Program-made: the position numbers and the translations under genes
Assembly: GCF_903469665.1 (NCBI RefSeq)
Contig: NZ_CAGKLC010000040.1
Location: 1 to 40,176, forward strand
Origin: Flavobacterium sp. UGB4466
GTDB lineage: Bacteria; Bacteroidota; Bacteroidia; Flavobacteriales; Flavobacteriaceae
Length of the DNA stretch: 40,176 bases
Direction of reading: 5' to 3'
Shown here: positions 24,584 through 32,737 of the stretch, piece after piece
Layout of the letters: every line of letters begins with the position of its first letter
How positions within the stretch are numbered: the first letter of the stretch is position 1
The notes under the pieces: generated by a model
Seen by the model: only the letters and a program-made list of their open reading frames with translations
The model's database searches: none
Told to the model about the DNA's origin: nothing

Positions 24584-25597
24584 TTACAGTTTAGCCTTGA
24601 ATTTCTTGATTTTGAAGTTTGCTGATTTGACTAATTTTCCGTTGTCGGTGATCATGACACAGCTATAGTCGGGATATTTTTTTAAAAGAAGAAGTCCCGC
24701 TTTTTGTCCCAATATCATAAGCGAAGTACTTAACCCATTTGCAGTTTCAGCGTTTGGACCAAAAACAGAAACACTACACAAACCCGTAACAGGATATCCG
24801 GTTGCGGTGTTGATGATATGAGAATAACGCTTGCCGTTGAAAACAACAAATTTTTCATAACTTCCGGAGGTGGTCACAGCACCATTGTTTAACGGAACAA
24901 CGGCAAACAAAGCATCGGGATGAAAAGGATTCGTCATGCCAATGTTCCAGTCTTTTCCGTTGGGCTGTCTTCCCCAGGCAGTCATATCTCCTGAACCGTT
25001 TACAATTCCGGCTTTGATACCTTTTGCAAGCATTATATTTCGGCATTTATCGGTTGCGTAACCCTCTCCCAAAGCGCCAAATCCAATTTTCATTCCTTTG
25101 AGTTTTAGGAATACGGTCGATTGAACGCTGTCGAGGATAATATTTTTGTAACCTACTTTTTCTACCGATTTTTTAATAGCCTCGGCAGAAGGCATTTCTG
25201 TCATTGATCCGTCAAATTTCCAGATTCGATCCATTGCGGCAAAACTGATATCGAAACCGCCTTTGGTAGCTTCAGAAAATTGTAATGCTCTTTGGGTAAG
25301 TTCAAAAACTTCACGATCTACCTTTACGGGACGGATTCCCGCATTTTGATTGACCTCAGAGACTTGTGAATCAGATTTCCAGTCGGAGATCAGGTTTTCT
25401 ATTCGTGTAATTTCAGCAATTACAATATCGATATTTTGTTCTGCGGTAAGGGAGTCTTTTGCAACGATCGAAATGTCAAAACGTCCTCCCATGAGTAGTG
25501 TAGTTCTTTTTCGTAAAACTTGTGCATTACTGGTCAGACCACCTAGTATTAGCAGTAAAAACAAGTAAGGAGTAAGAATTGATTTTTTGATTGACAT
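24584..25597 (-). CDS. apbE: FAD:protein FMN transferase ApbE
   Basis: The 337-residue protein has a signal peptide (1-26, ending SNAQ) and the full ApbE domain. Visible motifs are MGGRFDISIVAKD, FGALGEGYATDKC, GAVTTSGSYEKF (Thr-Ser-Gly) and HIINTATGYPVTGLCSVSVFG, with the Mg-binding region near the C-terminus. It acts in the periplasm, transferring FMN from FAD onto a Ser/Thr of target proteins. It is the last gene of a minus-strand set with PepSY-reductase, DUF2271 and ankyrin genes. The DUF2271 protein's TGAS motif is the best local target. Confidence 0.95.
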   Translation of the reverse strand: MSIKKSILTPYLFLLLILGGLTSNAQVLRKRTTLLMGGRFDISIVAKDSLTAEQNIDIVIAEITRIENLISDWKSDSQVSEVNQNAGIRPVKVDREVFELTQRALQFSEATKGGFDISFAAMDRIWKFDGSMTEMPSAEAIKKSVEKVGYKNIILDSVQSTVFLKLKGMKIGFGALGEGYATDKCRNIMLAKGIKAGIVNGSGDMTAWGRQPNGKDWNIGMTNPFHPDALFAVVPLNNGAVTTSGSYEKFVVFNGKRYSHIINTATGYPVTGLCSVSVFGPNAETANGLSTSLMILGQKAGLLLLKKYPDYSCVMITDNGKLVKSANFKIKKFKAKL

Positions 25598-25643
25598 TGA
25601 AATTTATTTTACATTTTAAACGAAAATCAGGTGCAATAATTCA

Positions 25644-27836
25644 TTAGTAACAATCGCTCAAAAGCTGACCGTTTTTCTTGTATTCAGAAAGATTCTTGAC
25701 ATTTCTTTCGAGACACAATTGATCGAGAATTGCTTCGACATCCTGCTGCATGGCAAGTGAACCGCAAATCATAATAACACCGCCTTTTTGCAATAAGTGG
25801 ATAAAGAAATCAGCATCACGTTTGATGAGATCCATCACATAAAAATGCTCGTTTTCGCGGGACAGAGCCAGATGAAAACTATGCAGTTTTTGTTTCTGAA
25901 TCATTTCGGTAGTAAACTTTTTATAACCCGAAACCGTTTCCGTTTCCATACGGAATCCTGAATATAAATGTATTTCTGTCTTGGCTTTATTTTGCTCAAT
26001 CATTCCAAGAAAAGGAGCAATACCCGTTCCGTTTGAAATAAAGGCAGCCTGAGGTATTTTTTTAGGAAAATGGAACGCTTTATTGTTGATGATTCTGGCT
26101 TTTATCACATTTCCGGGTGCCAGAGCGTTTAGAAAACCTGAGCCTAATCCGTGTGGATGTAGTTTAACTACTAATTGTATGTTTCCGGAATGACTTCCGA
26201 TGGAGTAGAGACGTTCCCTGCTGTCGTTAGCCGGATAAATAGCCAATAAGTCACCAGAAGTAAATTTAGCCCTCATGTTGGCGCGCAAGGTGATCAGGAA
26301 AGTCTGCTCGGTTTCGGAAATAAGCGTTTTGTCCAGAACCATTAATTTTTGCAGTCCTTTCGGAACATGATTGTAAAGCGAAGGAGTTGTCGACAATGAA
26401 ATTTCCATCTTAGCACTCCACAGTCTGATCCAGTTCACAAATTCAACTGCCGATTTATCATTTATCGTCTGAACATCTAATAAACGTTCCGCCCAATTTT
26501 GATTTTCTAACTGTTTGTCAATTTCGAAAGCAAAACCGCAAAAATCAGGATAGGAATTTGAACCGAATCCTACTACAGAATAAGTGATTTTTTGCTGTTG
26601 CGAGTATTTCTTTAAAAGGGATATAAATTTATTTCCATTCGAAGGCGCATCTCCCAATCCGTGGGTAGAGGAGAAGACAATCAGATGTTCTGCTTTTGGA
26701 AAAGCAGTGTAGCTGTTCAATTCGGTAATAAATGCTTTTTTGCCCTGATCGATCAATTGTTTGAGAACAGCATTGGCAAATCGTAAAGAACTTCCATTTT
26801 CTGAACCGACAAGCAATATAAATTCACTTTCATTGGCTTTGAATTTATTTTTGATTCGGCTAGACCTTCTTTTTAAGGTAATTGCAAAACCCGAATAGAT
26901 AAAAAAGAGGATGTTAATGCTGGCAATAGCAAGTACAAAAGCCCAAATTCCGTTGGCTCTTCCGGTATGAAGATCAAGGCTTAAGTCTGAAAACTGGGCT
27001 GTCATTGGAGAAAGTTTTTTTCCAACAATAGCACCGGTTACCTGATTGACTTCAATTTCACGGTCTTTTAACTCTATGATATAATATTCTTCCGGATCAT
27101 CTGTAAAAGGAAATTCAATTTGTTTGACGTCCGCCAAAAGAGTATGTTTGAAAACAGAAGTTTCTTTTTCTTCTTTGGAAATAACAGCTTTGACCACTTT
27201 GACTTTTTCCTGATCTTTTTTATCCATGAAGAAATTGAATTTTTCCAGAGATAAATACGTTCCCGTAAGTGCAATAATCAAAATCGGAATTAGTGCCAGT
27301 CTTCCCAGAATAACATGGTAGTATTGTGCGAAATATTCTTTAACTACTTTAGAGAAAAAATTACGAATGCCTCTTTGTCGGTTTAAAACCAATGCAAAAC
27401 CCGAAATTGCAATTAAAACGAGTAAAAAGGAAATAACACCAACAAAAAATCGTCCCGTTTCATGAAGAAACAAAGAACGATGGAATCCTGTAACCCATTG
27501 AATAAATTCACTTTTTTTCAGGGGTGTTCCTAATTTTTTACCGGTTTTAGGATCAATATAAGCGTTAACGTCATTGCCCTCTTCATCAATAGCCTGTAGG
27601 GTTACAAATTGATTGTGATCGATACTTATGGTAGTGATTTCAGAATAATTCTTTTTGAGTACGGTAAGAGCTTCTTCCAATGTGATCTTATCAAAATTCT
27701 CAGCCCGGTACGGAAGTGTTTTTTCCTGCATCGCATCAACAGCCAGTATAGTACCTGTTGCCGAAGCGAGGATTAAAAATAGAGAAGAGAATAAAGCAAG
27801 AGCCAGGTGCGCGTAACGCCAAAAAGAAAGAGTCAT
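25644..27836 (-). CDS. PepSY membrane protein fused to flavodoxin and NAD(P)H:flavin reductase
   Basis: This 730-residue fusion starts with a PepSY-associated membrane part: helices at about 8-32, 125-150, 178-200 and 298-320, with periplasmic PepSY segments between. A flavodoxin domain follows (FILLVGSENGSSLRFA..., about 338-475). The rest is a ferredoxin-reductase unit of CysJ/CPR type, with FAD motif RLYSIGSH, the NAD(P) Gly-rich NGTGIAPFLGM, and YKKNGQLLSDCY at the end. The expected path is NAD(P)H to FAD to FMN in the cytoplasm, then across the membrane through the PepSY helices to a periplasmic acceptor. Such proteins serve iron reduction and flavinylated carriers. Confidence 0.93.
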   Translation of the reverse strand: MTLSFWRYAHLALALFSSLFLILASATGTILAVDAMQEKTLPYRAENFDKITLEEALTVLKKNYSEITTISIDHNQFVTLQAIDEEGNDVNAYIDPKTGKKLGTPLKKSEFIQWVTGFHRSLFLHETGRFFVGVISFLLVLIAISGFALVLNRQRGIRNFFSKVVKEYFAQYYHVILGRLALIPILIIALTGTYLSLEKFNFFMDKKDQEKVKVVKAVISKEEKETSVFKHTLLADVKQIEFPFTDDPEEYYIIELKDREIEVNQVTGAIVGKKLSPMTAQFSDLSLDLHTGRANGIWAFVLAIASINILFFIYSGFAITLKRRSSRIKNKFKANESEFILLVGSENGSSLRFANAVLKQLIDQGKKAFITELNSYTAFPKAEHLIVFSSTHGLGDAPSNGNKFISLLKKYSQQQKITYSVVGFGSNSYPDFCGFAFEIDKQLENQNWAERLLDVQTINDKSAVEFVNWIRLWSAKMEISLSTTPSLYNHVPKGLQKLMVLDKTLISETEQTFLITLRANMRAKFTSGDLLAIYPANDSRERLYSIGSHSGNIQLVVKLHPHGLGSGFLNALAPGNVIKARIINNKAFHFPKKIPQAAFISNGTGIAPFLGMIEQNKAKTEIHLYSGFRMETETVSGYKKFTTEMIQKQKLHSFHLALSRENEHFYVMDLIKRDADFFIHLLQKGGVIMICGSLAMQQDVEAILDQLCLERNVKNLSEYKKNGQLLSDCY

Positions 27837-27878
27837 TGAATGTAATCTATAATGTAATCAAATGTAAGCGTTTTTTTC

Positions 27879-27929
27879 GCCACAGATTAAAAGGATTTGA
27901 TTTTGTTGAAACTTTGTAGAATCTGTGGC
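27879..27929. repeat. GCCACAGATT hairpin between PepSY and DUF2271 genes
   Basis: GCCACAGATT (27879-27888) and AATCTGTGGC (27920-27929) are exact 10-bp inverse arms with a 31-nt loop. It is a common type of flavobacterial intergenic inverted repeat and shares the GCCAC start with the hairpin at 24116. A T-run on the minus strand side is weak, so read-through into the PepSY gene is likely. Confidence 0.5.
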
Positions 27930-27979
27930 TGTTCTTTTTAAAGAAATTAATTTAATAGTGAACCGTACGATTACTACAA

Positions 27980-28459
27980 TTAAATTTTGTTTAATCTCAC
28001 ATATCTGATATAACCTTTTCCTTCTGTCTTGTCTGCCAATCCTTGAGTAGTAAGTGGAATTTCTAAATCACTTACGTAATATTTCTGATCTTCTACAGCC
28101 GATTCAAATCTTAGTTTATATCCTTTATTTATTTTAGAATCTTCTATTTCAATGGTGGTGATACTTCGGTCTCCACCTGTAACAGAAGCTCCTGTTTTTG
28201 CACTGATATCAGCAGGTTTTGAAGTTTGAAATTTATTCCATTCTTTCAATGATTTGTACCATTTTTTGTCGTCACCCATTACGTAAAGTGTTTTCTCGTA
28301 TTCTCCTTTTGGATTGATAAGTGAAACAACGATGTAAGCACCTTCTCCCATATAATTAGCCATTTGAAGCATACATTTGTATTTGCTTTGTGCTGCAGAC
28401 TGAAAAGAGATCAAGCAGATTAATGCTGCTGTAAGGGCTATTTTAAATATTGATTTCAT
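27980..28459 (-). CDS. DUF2271 protein, candidate flavinylated carrier
   Basis: The 159-residue protein has a signal peptide (1-24) and one DUF2271 domain: YKCMLQMANYMGEGAYIVVSLINPKGEY, then KKWYKSLKEWNKF and a beta-rich end. Residues 84-92, DISAKTGAS, resemble the FMN-attachment consensus Dxx(S/T)GA(S/T), placing Thr89 as the site for ApbE. DUF2271 genes are known from ApbE/PepSY clusters, which fits here: PepSY-reductase and apbE lie downstream on the same strand. It is likely a periplasmic electron carrier that receives electrons from the PepSY protein. Flavinylation is predicted, not shown. Confidence 0.85.
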   Translation of the reverse strand: MKSIFKIALTAALICLISFQSAAQSKYKCMLQMANYMGEGAYIVVSLINPKGEYEKTLYVMGDDKKWYKSLKEWNKFQTSKPADISAKTGASVTGGDRSITTIEIEDSKINKGYKLRFESAVEDQKYYVSDLEIPLTTQGLADKTEGKGYIRYVRLNKI

Positions 28460-28480
28460 TTTTTTTAGATTATTAGATCT

Positions 28481-28503
28481 TTAGATTGTTAGATTGTTGG
28501 ATT
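28481..28503. repeat. AT-rich TTAGATTGT repeat
   Basis: Tandem TTAGATTG units read through to TTGGATT. The same 23-nt string occurs at 34057-34079, a simple repeat shared by two unrelated intergenic sites. Confidence 0.5.
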
Positions 28504-28513
28504 ATCAGGTTTT

Positions 28514-28583
28514 TGAAACATGAAACATGAAACATGAAACTTGAAACATGAAACTTGAAACATGAAACTTGAAACTTGAAACA
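28514..28583. repeat. ten tandem copies of a 7-mer TGAAAC(A/T)
   Basis: Ten uninterrupted units, six ending in A and four in T, fill 70 bp between the ankyrin and DUF2271 genes. No coding or hairpin function is evident. Confidence 0.85.
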
Positions 28584-28598
28584 TACAGTTTTTAGCTG

Positions 28599-30092
28599 TT
28601 ACTTTAAAAAGTCAATAGAAACATTGTTTTTGGTTAACGATTCGTTTTCTTTTGCTAAAGCATAAGCACTTTCGTCAAATTCCGTGTTGATGTCTTTTTT
28701 AGCACCAATGGATAAAAGATACTTTAAGATAGAGTCGTCTTTGGCAACCATAGCTGCTTTGTGTAAAGCGGTTAATCCATCCTTGTTTTTAGCATTAACG
28801 TCAATGTTTAAAGGAGCTAATTTTTTTACCAGAGTCAGGTCATTTTTAGCAATGGCAGAATGGTACAGTGAACTTCCGTCTTTTTGTACAGCTGCTAAGT
28901 TTAGTCCTTTTTCCTGAAGTAATTTTATTTTTGCTTCGAATGGATCTTGAGCAGCATTGGCTTCACGGCCCATCGGACGGTAAGATTGTACCAAATATAC
29001 TCCCAAATTGTTTCCGTCTTTGTCTTTTTCATTTACATCAGCACCTTTGCTCAATAAAGTAGCAACTGCTTCCGGTGCTCCTGATCTTACGGCGAAAGTC
29101 AATGCCGATTCACCTTTGGCGTTTTGCAGATTGATGTTTTTGGTAACCGGTAATAATTTATCTAATGCAGCAGTTTCTCTTGCTCCTGCAGCAATCATTA
29201 ATGGTGTATTTCCGTCTTTGTCGATTTTGTTAGCATCAACACCTTTGGCTAAAAAGTAAGCAATGATCTCTCCCTGGTTGGGTTTATTTGCCAATAAGTG
29301 AAGTACATTTTCTCCGGACTTACTGGTCGCAATAGCTTTTAATTTTACTTCTTCCACTAAATATTTGTAAGTTTCAAGAGTATTGGTTTCTCTACGTGAA
29401 CCTTGTGCTGCGATTAGAAGCGCATTGTCAGTTGGTTTTACTTTTCGGTCTAAAAGTTTTTTTAGAAGAGTAATATTTCCTGTTCTTGCTGCATAATCGA
29501 AAGCAGTACTTCCGTTAGCATCAACATCCTTTAAAGACAATCCTTTTGATACTAAATAATCCGTCAAAACAAGGTCTTTGTCAGAGGCTACAGCCATTAG
29601 TAACAAATTGGCACCATCGGCATATTTTTTCTTTGGATCAATTCCGGCTTTGAAAAAAGCATCGTACAAAGCAGTATTGGTTTGACCGTTTGAAGCAGCA
29701 AAAGCGATTGGAGTAGTACCGTGGCTGTCTTCCAGATTAATGTCAGAACCTTTTGCAATAAGGTAATTAACCAGTTCAAGATTTCCTCGGTAAGCTGCCC
29801 AATGCAGGTAAATACGATTGTCGTGAGTTAATTTAGCCGTGGTATTACCGGGCTGGTCCAATAAGAATTTTATAGAAGCGATAGGAGCATCATTGTTAAT
29901 CGCAACAACAGTCGCATCAAAAGCATTAGCATTGGGTACTGTCGGACTATTTCCTTTTGCAATTTCAGCTTTAACGGCATTTACATCCGGTGCTGTTTTC
30001 CAAAAAGACTGTTCTAATAATATGTTTTTTTGCTGAGCACTAACAAAAAAAGAAGCGGCTAATGCAAAAGAGAGAAAGAAATTCTTTTTCAT
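28599..30092 (-). CDS. secreted ankyrin-repeat protein
   Basis: The 497-residue protein has a signal peptide (1-19, ending VSAQ). About ten ankyrin repeats of 33 residues follow, clearest as RIYLHWAAYRGNLELVNYLIAKGSDIN, TALHKAAMVAKDDSILKYLLSIGA and TPLMIAAGARETAALDKLL. It ends without a membrane segment, so it is periplasmic. It is the first gene of the set leading to DUF2271, PepSY-reductase and apbE, with a good promoter in front. It may be a scaffold or inhibitor for the redox partners. Confidence 0.9.
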   Translation of the reverse strand: MKKNFFLSFALAASFFVSAQQKNILLEQSFWKTAPDVNAVKAEIAKGNSPTVPNANAFDATVVAINNDAPIASIKFLLDQPGNTTAKLTHDNRIYLHWAAYRGNLELVNYLIAKGSDINLEDSHGTTPIAFAASNGQTNTALYDAFFKAGIDPKKKYADGANLLLMAVASDKDLVLTDYLVSKGLSLKDVDANGSTAFDYAARTGNITLLKKLLDRKVKPTDNALLIAAQGSRRETNTLETYKYLVEEVKLKAIATSKSGENVLHLLANKPNQGEIIAYFLAKGVDANKIDKDGNTPLMIAAGARETAALDKLLPVTKNINLQNAKGESALTFAVRSGAPEAVATLLSKGADVNEKDKDGNNLGVYLVQSYRPMGREANAAQDPFEAKIKLLQEKGLNLAAVQKDGSSLYHSAIAKNDLTLVKKLAPLNIDVNAKNKDGLTALHKAAMVAKDDSILKYLLSIGAKKDINTEFDESAYALAKENESLTKNNVSIDFLK

Positions 30093-30189
30093 ATTGTAAG
30101 ATTTACTATTTTTTTAAAATGAGTTAGTTTTGGTACACTACTGAAATAGCTTGAGAAACACAATCTATTTAGAATAGTTAAAAATAACG

Positions 30190-30219
30190 CAAATGTAAAA
30201 ATTAATATTAGTAAATCAA
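30190..30219 (-). promoter_or_regulatory. promoter of the ankyrin-DUF2271-PepSY-apbE set
   Basis: On the minus strand TTG (30217-30219), a 19-nt spacer and TACATTTG (30190-30197) match the Bacteroidota -33/-7 pattern. Transcription would begin near 30183, about 90 nt before the ankyrin start. CTATT-TAG-AATAG at 30165-30177 lies just downstream of the predicted start site. Confidence 0.65.
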
Positions 30220-30296
30220 TGTATTTGCTGAAGAAACTCCAATTTTAATCTTTTTTTAAGGATTAAAGACCGAAATGTTCAGAAAAGTAAAAGCCA

Positions 30297-30472
30297 CAGT
30301 TTGCAGTCTCAGTTTGCAGTCTCAGTTTGCGGTCTCAGTTTACAGTCTCAGTTTACAGTCTCAGTTTGCAGTCTCAGTTTGCAGTCTCAGTTTACAGTCT
30401 CAGTTTACAGTCTCAGTTTGCAGTCTCAGTTTGCAGTCTCAGTTTGCGGTCTCAGTTTGCAGTCTCAGTTTA
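30297..30472. repeat. thirteen tandem copies of a 13-mer
   Basis: After a partial unit CAGTTTG, thirteen units of consensus C(A/G)GTCTCAGTTT(G/A) run without a break from 30304 to 30472. A 13-bp unit shifts frame each time, so all three forward frames read the same repeating peptide and stay open. It is non-coding in my view. It lies between the ankyrin promoter and the MFS gene. The rest of this 404-bp gap holds that promoter and nothing else I can name. Confidence 0.95.
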
Positions 30473-30496
30473 CATTTTACCGGTTTTGTTAGGTGA

Positions 30497-31732
30497 TTAT
30501 TGTTTTCCTTTTTTTCCTTCGATGTTTGGCAAGAAACTGGTCAGAACACCAATTAAAGGTAAGAAAGCACAAATTTTAAAGACATATTCGATGCTGGTAG
30601 TGTCGGCAAGTTTTCCCAGTACGGCAGACCCTAATCCTCCCATACCAAAGGCTAAACCAAAGAAAAGACCGGCAATTAAACCTACTTTTCCGGGAACTAA
30701 TTCAGTAGCGTAAACCAAAATTGCTGAGAAGGCAGAGGATATGATCAATCCAATAATTACCGATAAAATTCCGGTCCAGAAAAGCGAAACGTAAGGTAAT
30801 AATAGTGTAAACGGAGCAACGCCTAAAATAGAAACCCAAATAATATACTTTCGTCCAAAACGATCGCCTAATGCACCACCAAACAACGTTCCGGCTGCTA
30901 CTGCACCCAGAAAAGCGAAAAGATAAATCTGTGATTCCTGAACTGATAAATGAAACTTATCAATCAGATAAAATGTATAATAACTGGTCATACTGGCCAT
31001 GTAGAAGTATTTTGAAAAGATCAGAACCAGTAAAATTCCCAAAGAAATTATTACTTTTCGCTTAGAAAGGGAGTGGTGTCTTTCTTCAGAAATAGCCGAT
31101 TTGTTTTTTGCCTTCAGATTCAAATGTTCCTGATACCATCTGGCAATACCTGAAAGTATTACAATGCCAACAATAGCGGCCAAGCAGAACCATATAATGT
31201 TAAACTGTCCGTAAGGAACAACAATTATCGCTGCTAATAATGGTCCGATAGCACTTCCGGCATTTCCTCCCAGTTGAAAAATAGATTGGGCCAGACCTCT
31301 TTTTCCTCCTGAAGCCAGATGGGCAACCCTTGACGATTCGGGGTGAAATATAGACGAACCAATACCAATTAAACTTACCGCAAGTAAAATATTGACAAAG
31401 CTGGAAGCGACCGCAACTGCCGCAAGACCCACTAGGGTAAAGCCCATACCTATTGCCAGCGAATACGGACGAGGCTTTTTATCGGTATAAAAACCAATGA
31501 AAGGCTGTAGGATTGAGGCTGTTAGTTGATAGGTCAGGGTAATAAGTCCGACTTCAGTAAAACTCAAACTAAATTTAGTTTTTAAAATGGGGTAAACGGC
31601 CGGAATTACAGCTTGCAACATATCATTAATGAAATGCGTAAAACTGATCGTGAACAAAATGGAGAAAACGGTTTGCTGCGCTAATTGCTTAGAGTCTGTT
31701 AGGGTATTGGTAAAAGTAGTTTCTGTTTTCAT
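30497..31732 (-). CDS. MFS exporter, fosmidomycin-resistance (Fsr) type
   Basis: The 411-residue protein has 12 membrane segments. Family features are FINDMLQAVIPAVYPILKTKFSLSFTEVGL at the start, the PFIGFYTDKKPRPY loop after TM2, GIGSSIFHPESSRVAHLASGG and GDRFGRKYI between TM6-7. This matches the FsR/YfnC exporter group, which pumps fosmidomycin and related small molecules; the natural substrate is unknown. The FadR/GntR gene is upstream on the same strand 42 bp away, and an operator repeat lies between them. Confidence 0.88.
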   Translation of the reverse strand: MKTETTFTNTLTDSKQLAQQTVFSILFTISFTHFINDMLQAVIPAVYPILKTKFSLSFTEVGLITLTYQLTASILQPFIGFYTDKKPRPYSLAIGMGFTLVGLAAVAVASSFVNILLAVSLIGIGSSIFHPESSRVAHLASGGKRGLAQSIFQLGGNAGSAIGPLLAAIIVVPYGQFNIIWFCLAAIVGIVILSGIARWYQEHLNLKAKNKSAISEERHHSLSKRKVIISLGILLVLIFSKYFYMASMTSYYTFYLIDKFHLSVQESQIYLFAFLGAVAAGTLFGGALGDRFGRKYIIWVSILGVAPFTLLLPYVSLFWTGILSVIIGLIISSAFSAILVYATELVPGKVGLIAGLFFGLAFGMGGLGSAVLGKLADTTSIEYVFKICAFLPLIGVLTSFLPNIEGKKGKQ

Positions 31733-31750
31733 AAGTAATAATAGATCAGA

Positions 31751-31761
31751 TCATCTGATGA
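31751..31761. promoter_or_regulatory. TCATCTGATGA operator before the MFS gene
   Basis: It is a perfect 5+1+5 palindrome 19 nt upstream of the MFS start codon. The identical 11-mer occurs before the GntR gene at 32455-32465. Confidence 0.65.
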
Positions 31762-31774
31762 ATATGGGTAAAAA

Positions 31775-32440
31775 TTAGTAATTGATATGTCCTATAATTT
31801 TTGCGACAGTATTCCAGGCTTTTTTAGGATCCTGTGCAATAATATTTTCTAATAGTTGTTGGTGTACGGCTGATGTTTCCTGGAATATTTTCGTATCCCC
31901 ATAAAGATGCAGGAATCCTTTTTTAAGATGTACGGAAGCAGATTTGTAAAGATCAGCCAGAATTTCATTTTTTGAAGCTTTTGCAATCGCAATATGAAAT
32001 TGTATATCAGCTTCTACACATTCTTCCAGATTTCCTTCTTTGGCAGCGATCATTCTGTTGAGTAAATGCTCTTTCATTGCTGCGATATCGTCATCAGTTC
32101 TGTTGATTGCCGCTTTTTCAGCAATTTTCATTTCGAGTATTTGTCGAACTTCGTCCAGGTCCTGAACATTGGCGCGCATGATACGCTGATCCATTGGTTC
32201 GCGTGTACTGGTTAATCGCTCTACAAAAGTACCTACACCTTGTTGTATACGTAAAAAACCTGAGTTAGCAAGCAATTTCATCGCCTCACGTATAGACGAA
32301 CGACCCACACCAAAACTTTTCATCAACTCAGCTTCAATGGGTAGTTTTTCATTAATTTTATAATGACCCAAGGTGATTTGCTCCTGTATTTTGGAGGCAA
32401 CTTCTTCTGCAAGTGATTTTTTTTGGATTAGTGTTTTCAT
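31775..32440 (-). CDS. FadR-subfamily GntR transcriptional regulator
   Basis: The 221-residue protein has a winged helix at 10-75 (KINEKLPIEAELMKSFGVGRSSIREAMKLLANSGFLRIQQGVGTFV) and a C-terminal FCD ligand domain. The FCD domain keeps metal-type His/Asp residues (ADIQFHIAIAKASKNE and HQQLLENI). FadR-type regulators with an FCD domain respond to small acids. Twin TCATCTGATGA palindromes before this gene and before the exporter indicate that it represses itself and the exporter. Confidence 0.93.
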   Translation of the reverse strand: MKTLIQKKSLAEEVASKIQEQITLGHYKINEKLPIEAELMKSFGVGRSSIREAMKLLANSGFLRIQQGVGTFVERLTSTREPMDQRIMRANVQDLDEVRQILEMKIAEKAAINRTDDDIAAMKEHLLNRMIAAKEGNLEECVEADIQFHIAIAKASKNEILADLYKSASVHLKKGFLHLYGDTKIFQETSAVHQQLLENIIAQDPKKAWNTVAKIIGHINY

Positions 32441-32453
32441 GCGTAGTATTCAC

Positions 32454-32466
32454 ATCATCTGATGAT
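32454..32466. promoter_or_regulatory. ATCATCTGATGAT operator before the GntR gene
   Basis: This 6+1+6 perfect palindrome is 13 nt upstream of the GntR start. It contains the 11-mer found before the MFS gene. Confidence 0.7.
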
Positions 32467-32737
32467 CGCAAAAATAAAAGAATAATTGTAGAATCAACCA
32501 TTATTAAGTCTTTTTTATGATTTAATTGGTGAGCTGCTGATAGGGAATTGGGGCGGTTTTATGGGTTGTTGGTTGCTTTTCAGTTTGTTATGTTTGGATG
32601 TGGTTTCGTTTTAATTTGAATCTCTTAACAATAAAATTGTATAACTTTTCGGGTGAATTATATAAAGTTTTTCAATTTAAATTACAGAAATTTGATGTTG
32701 ATACCCAAATATCATTTTTTAACTAAATCTACTATAT

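Noticed and set aside
24310..30472. CRISPR array
   Set aside because: The repeats are direct tandem units with no unique spacers of constant length, and there are no cas genes.
30275..30713. Overlapping plus-strand reading frames of 60-130 codons across the 13-mer array
   Set aside because: They are translations of the tandem repeat, identical in three frames; the longest runs into the antisense of the MFS gene.
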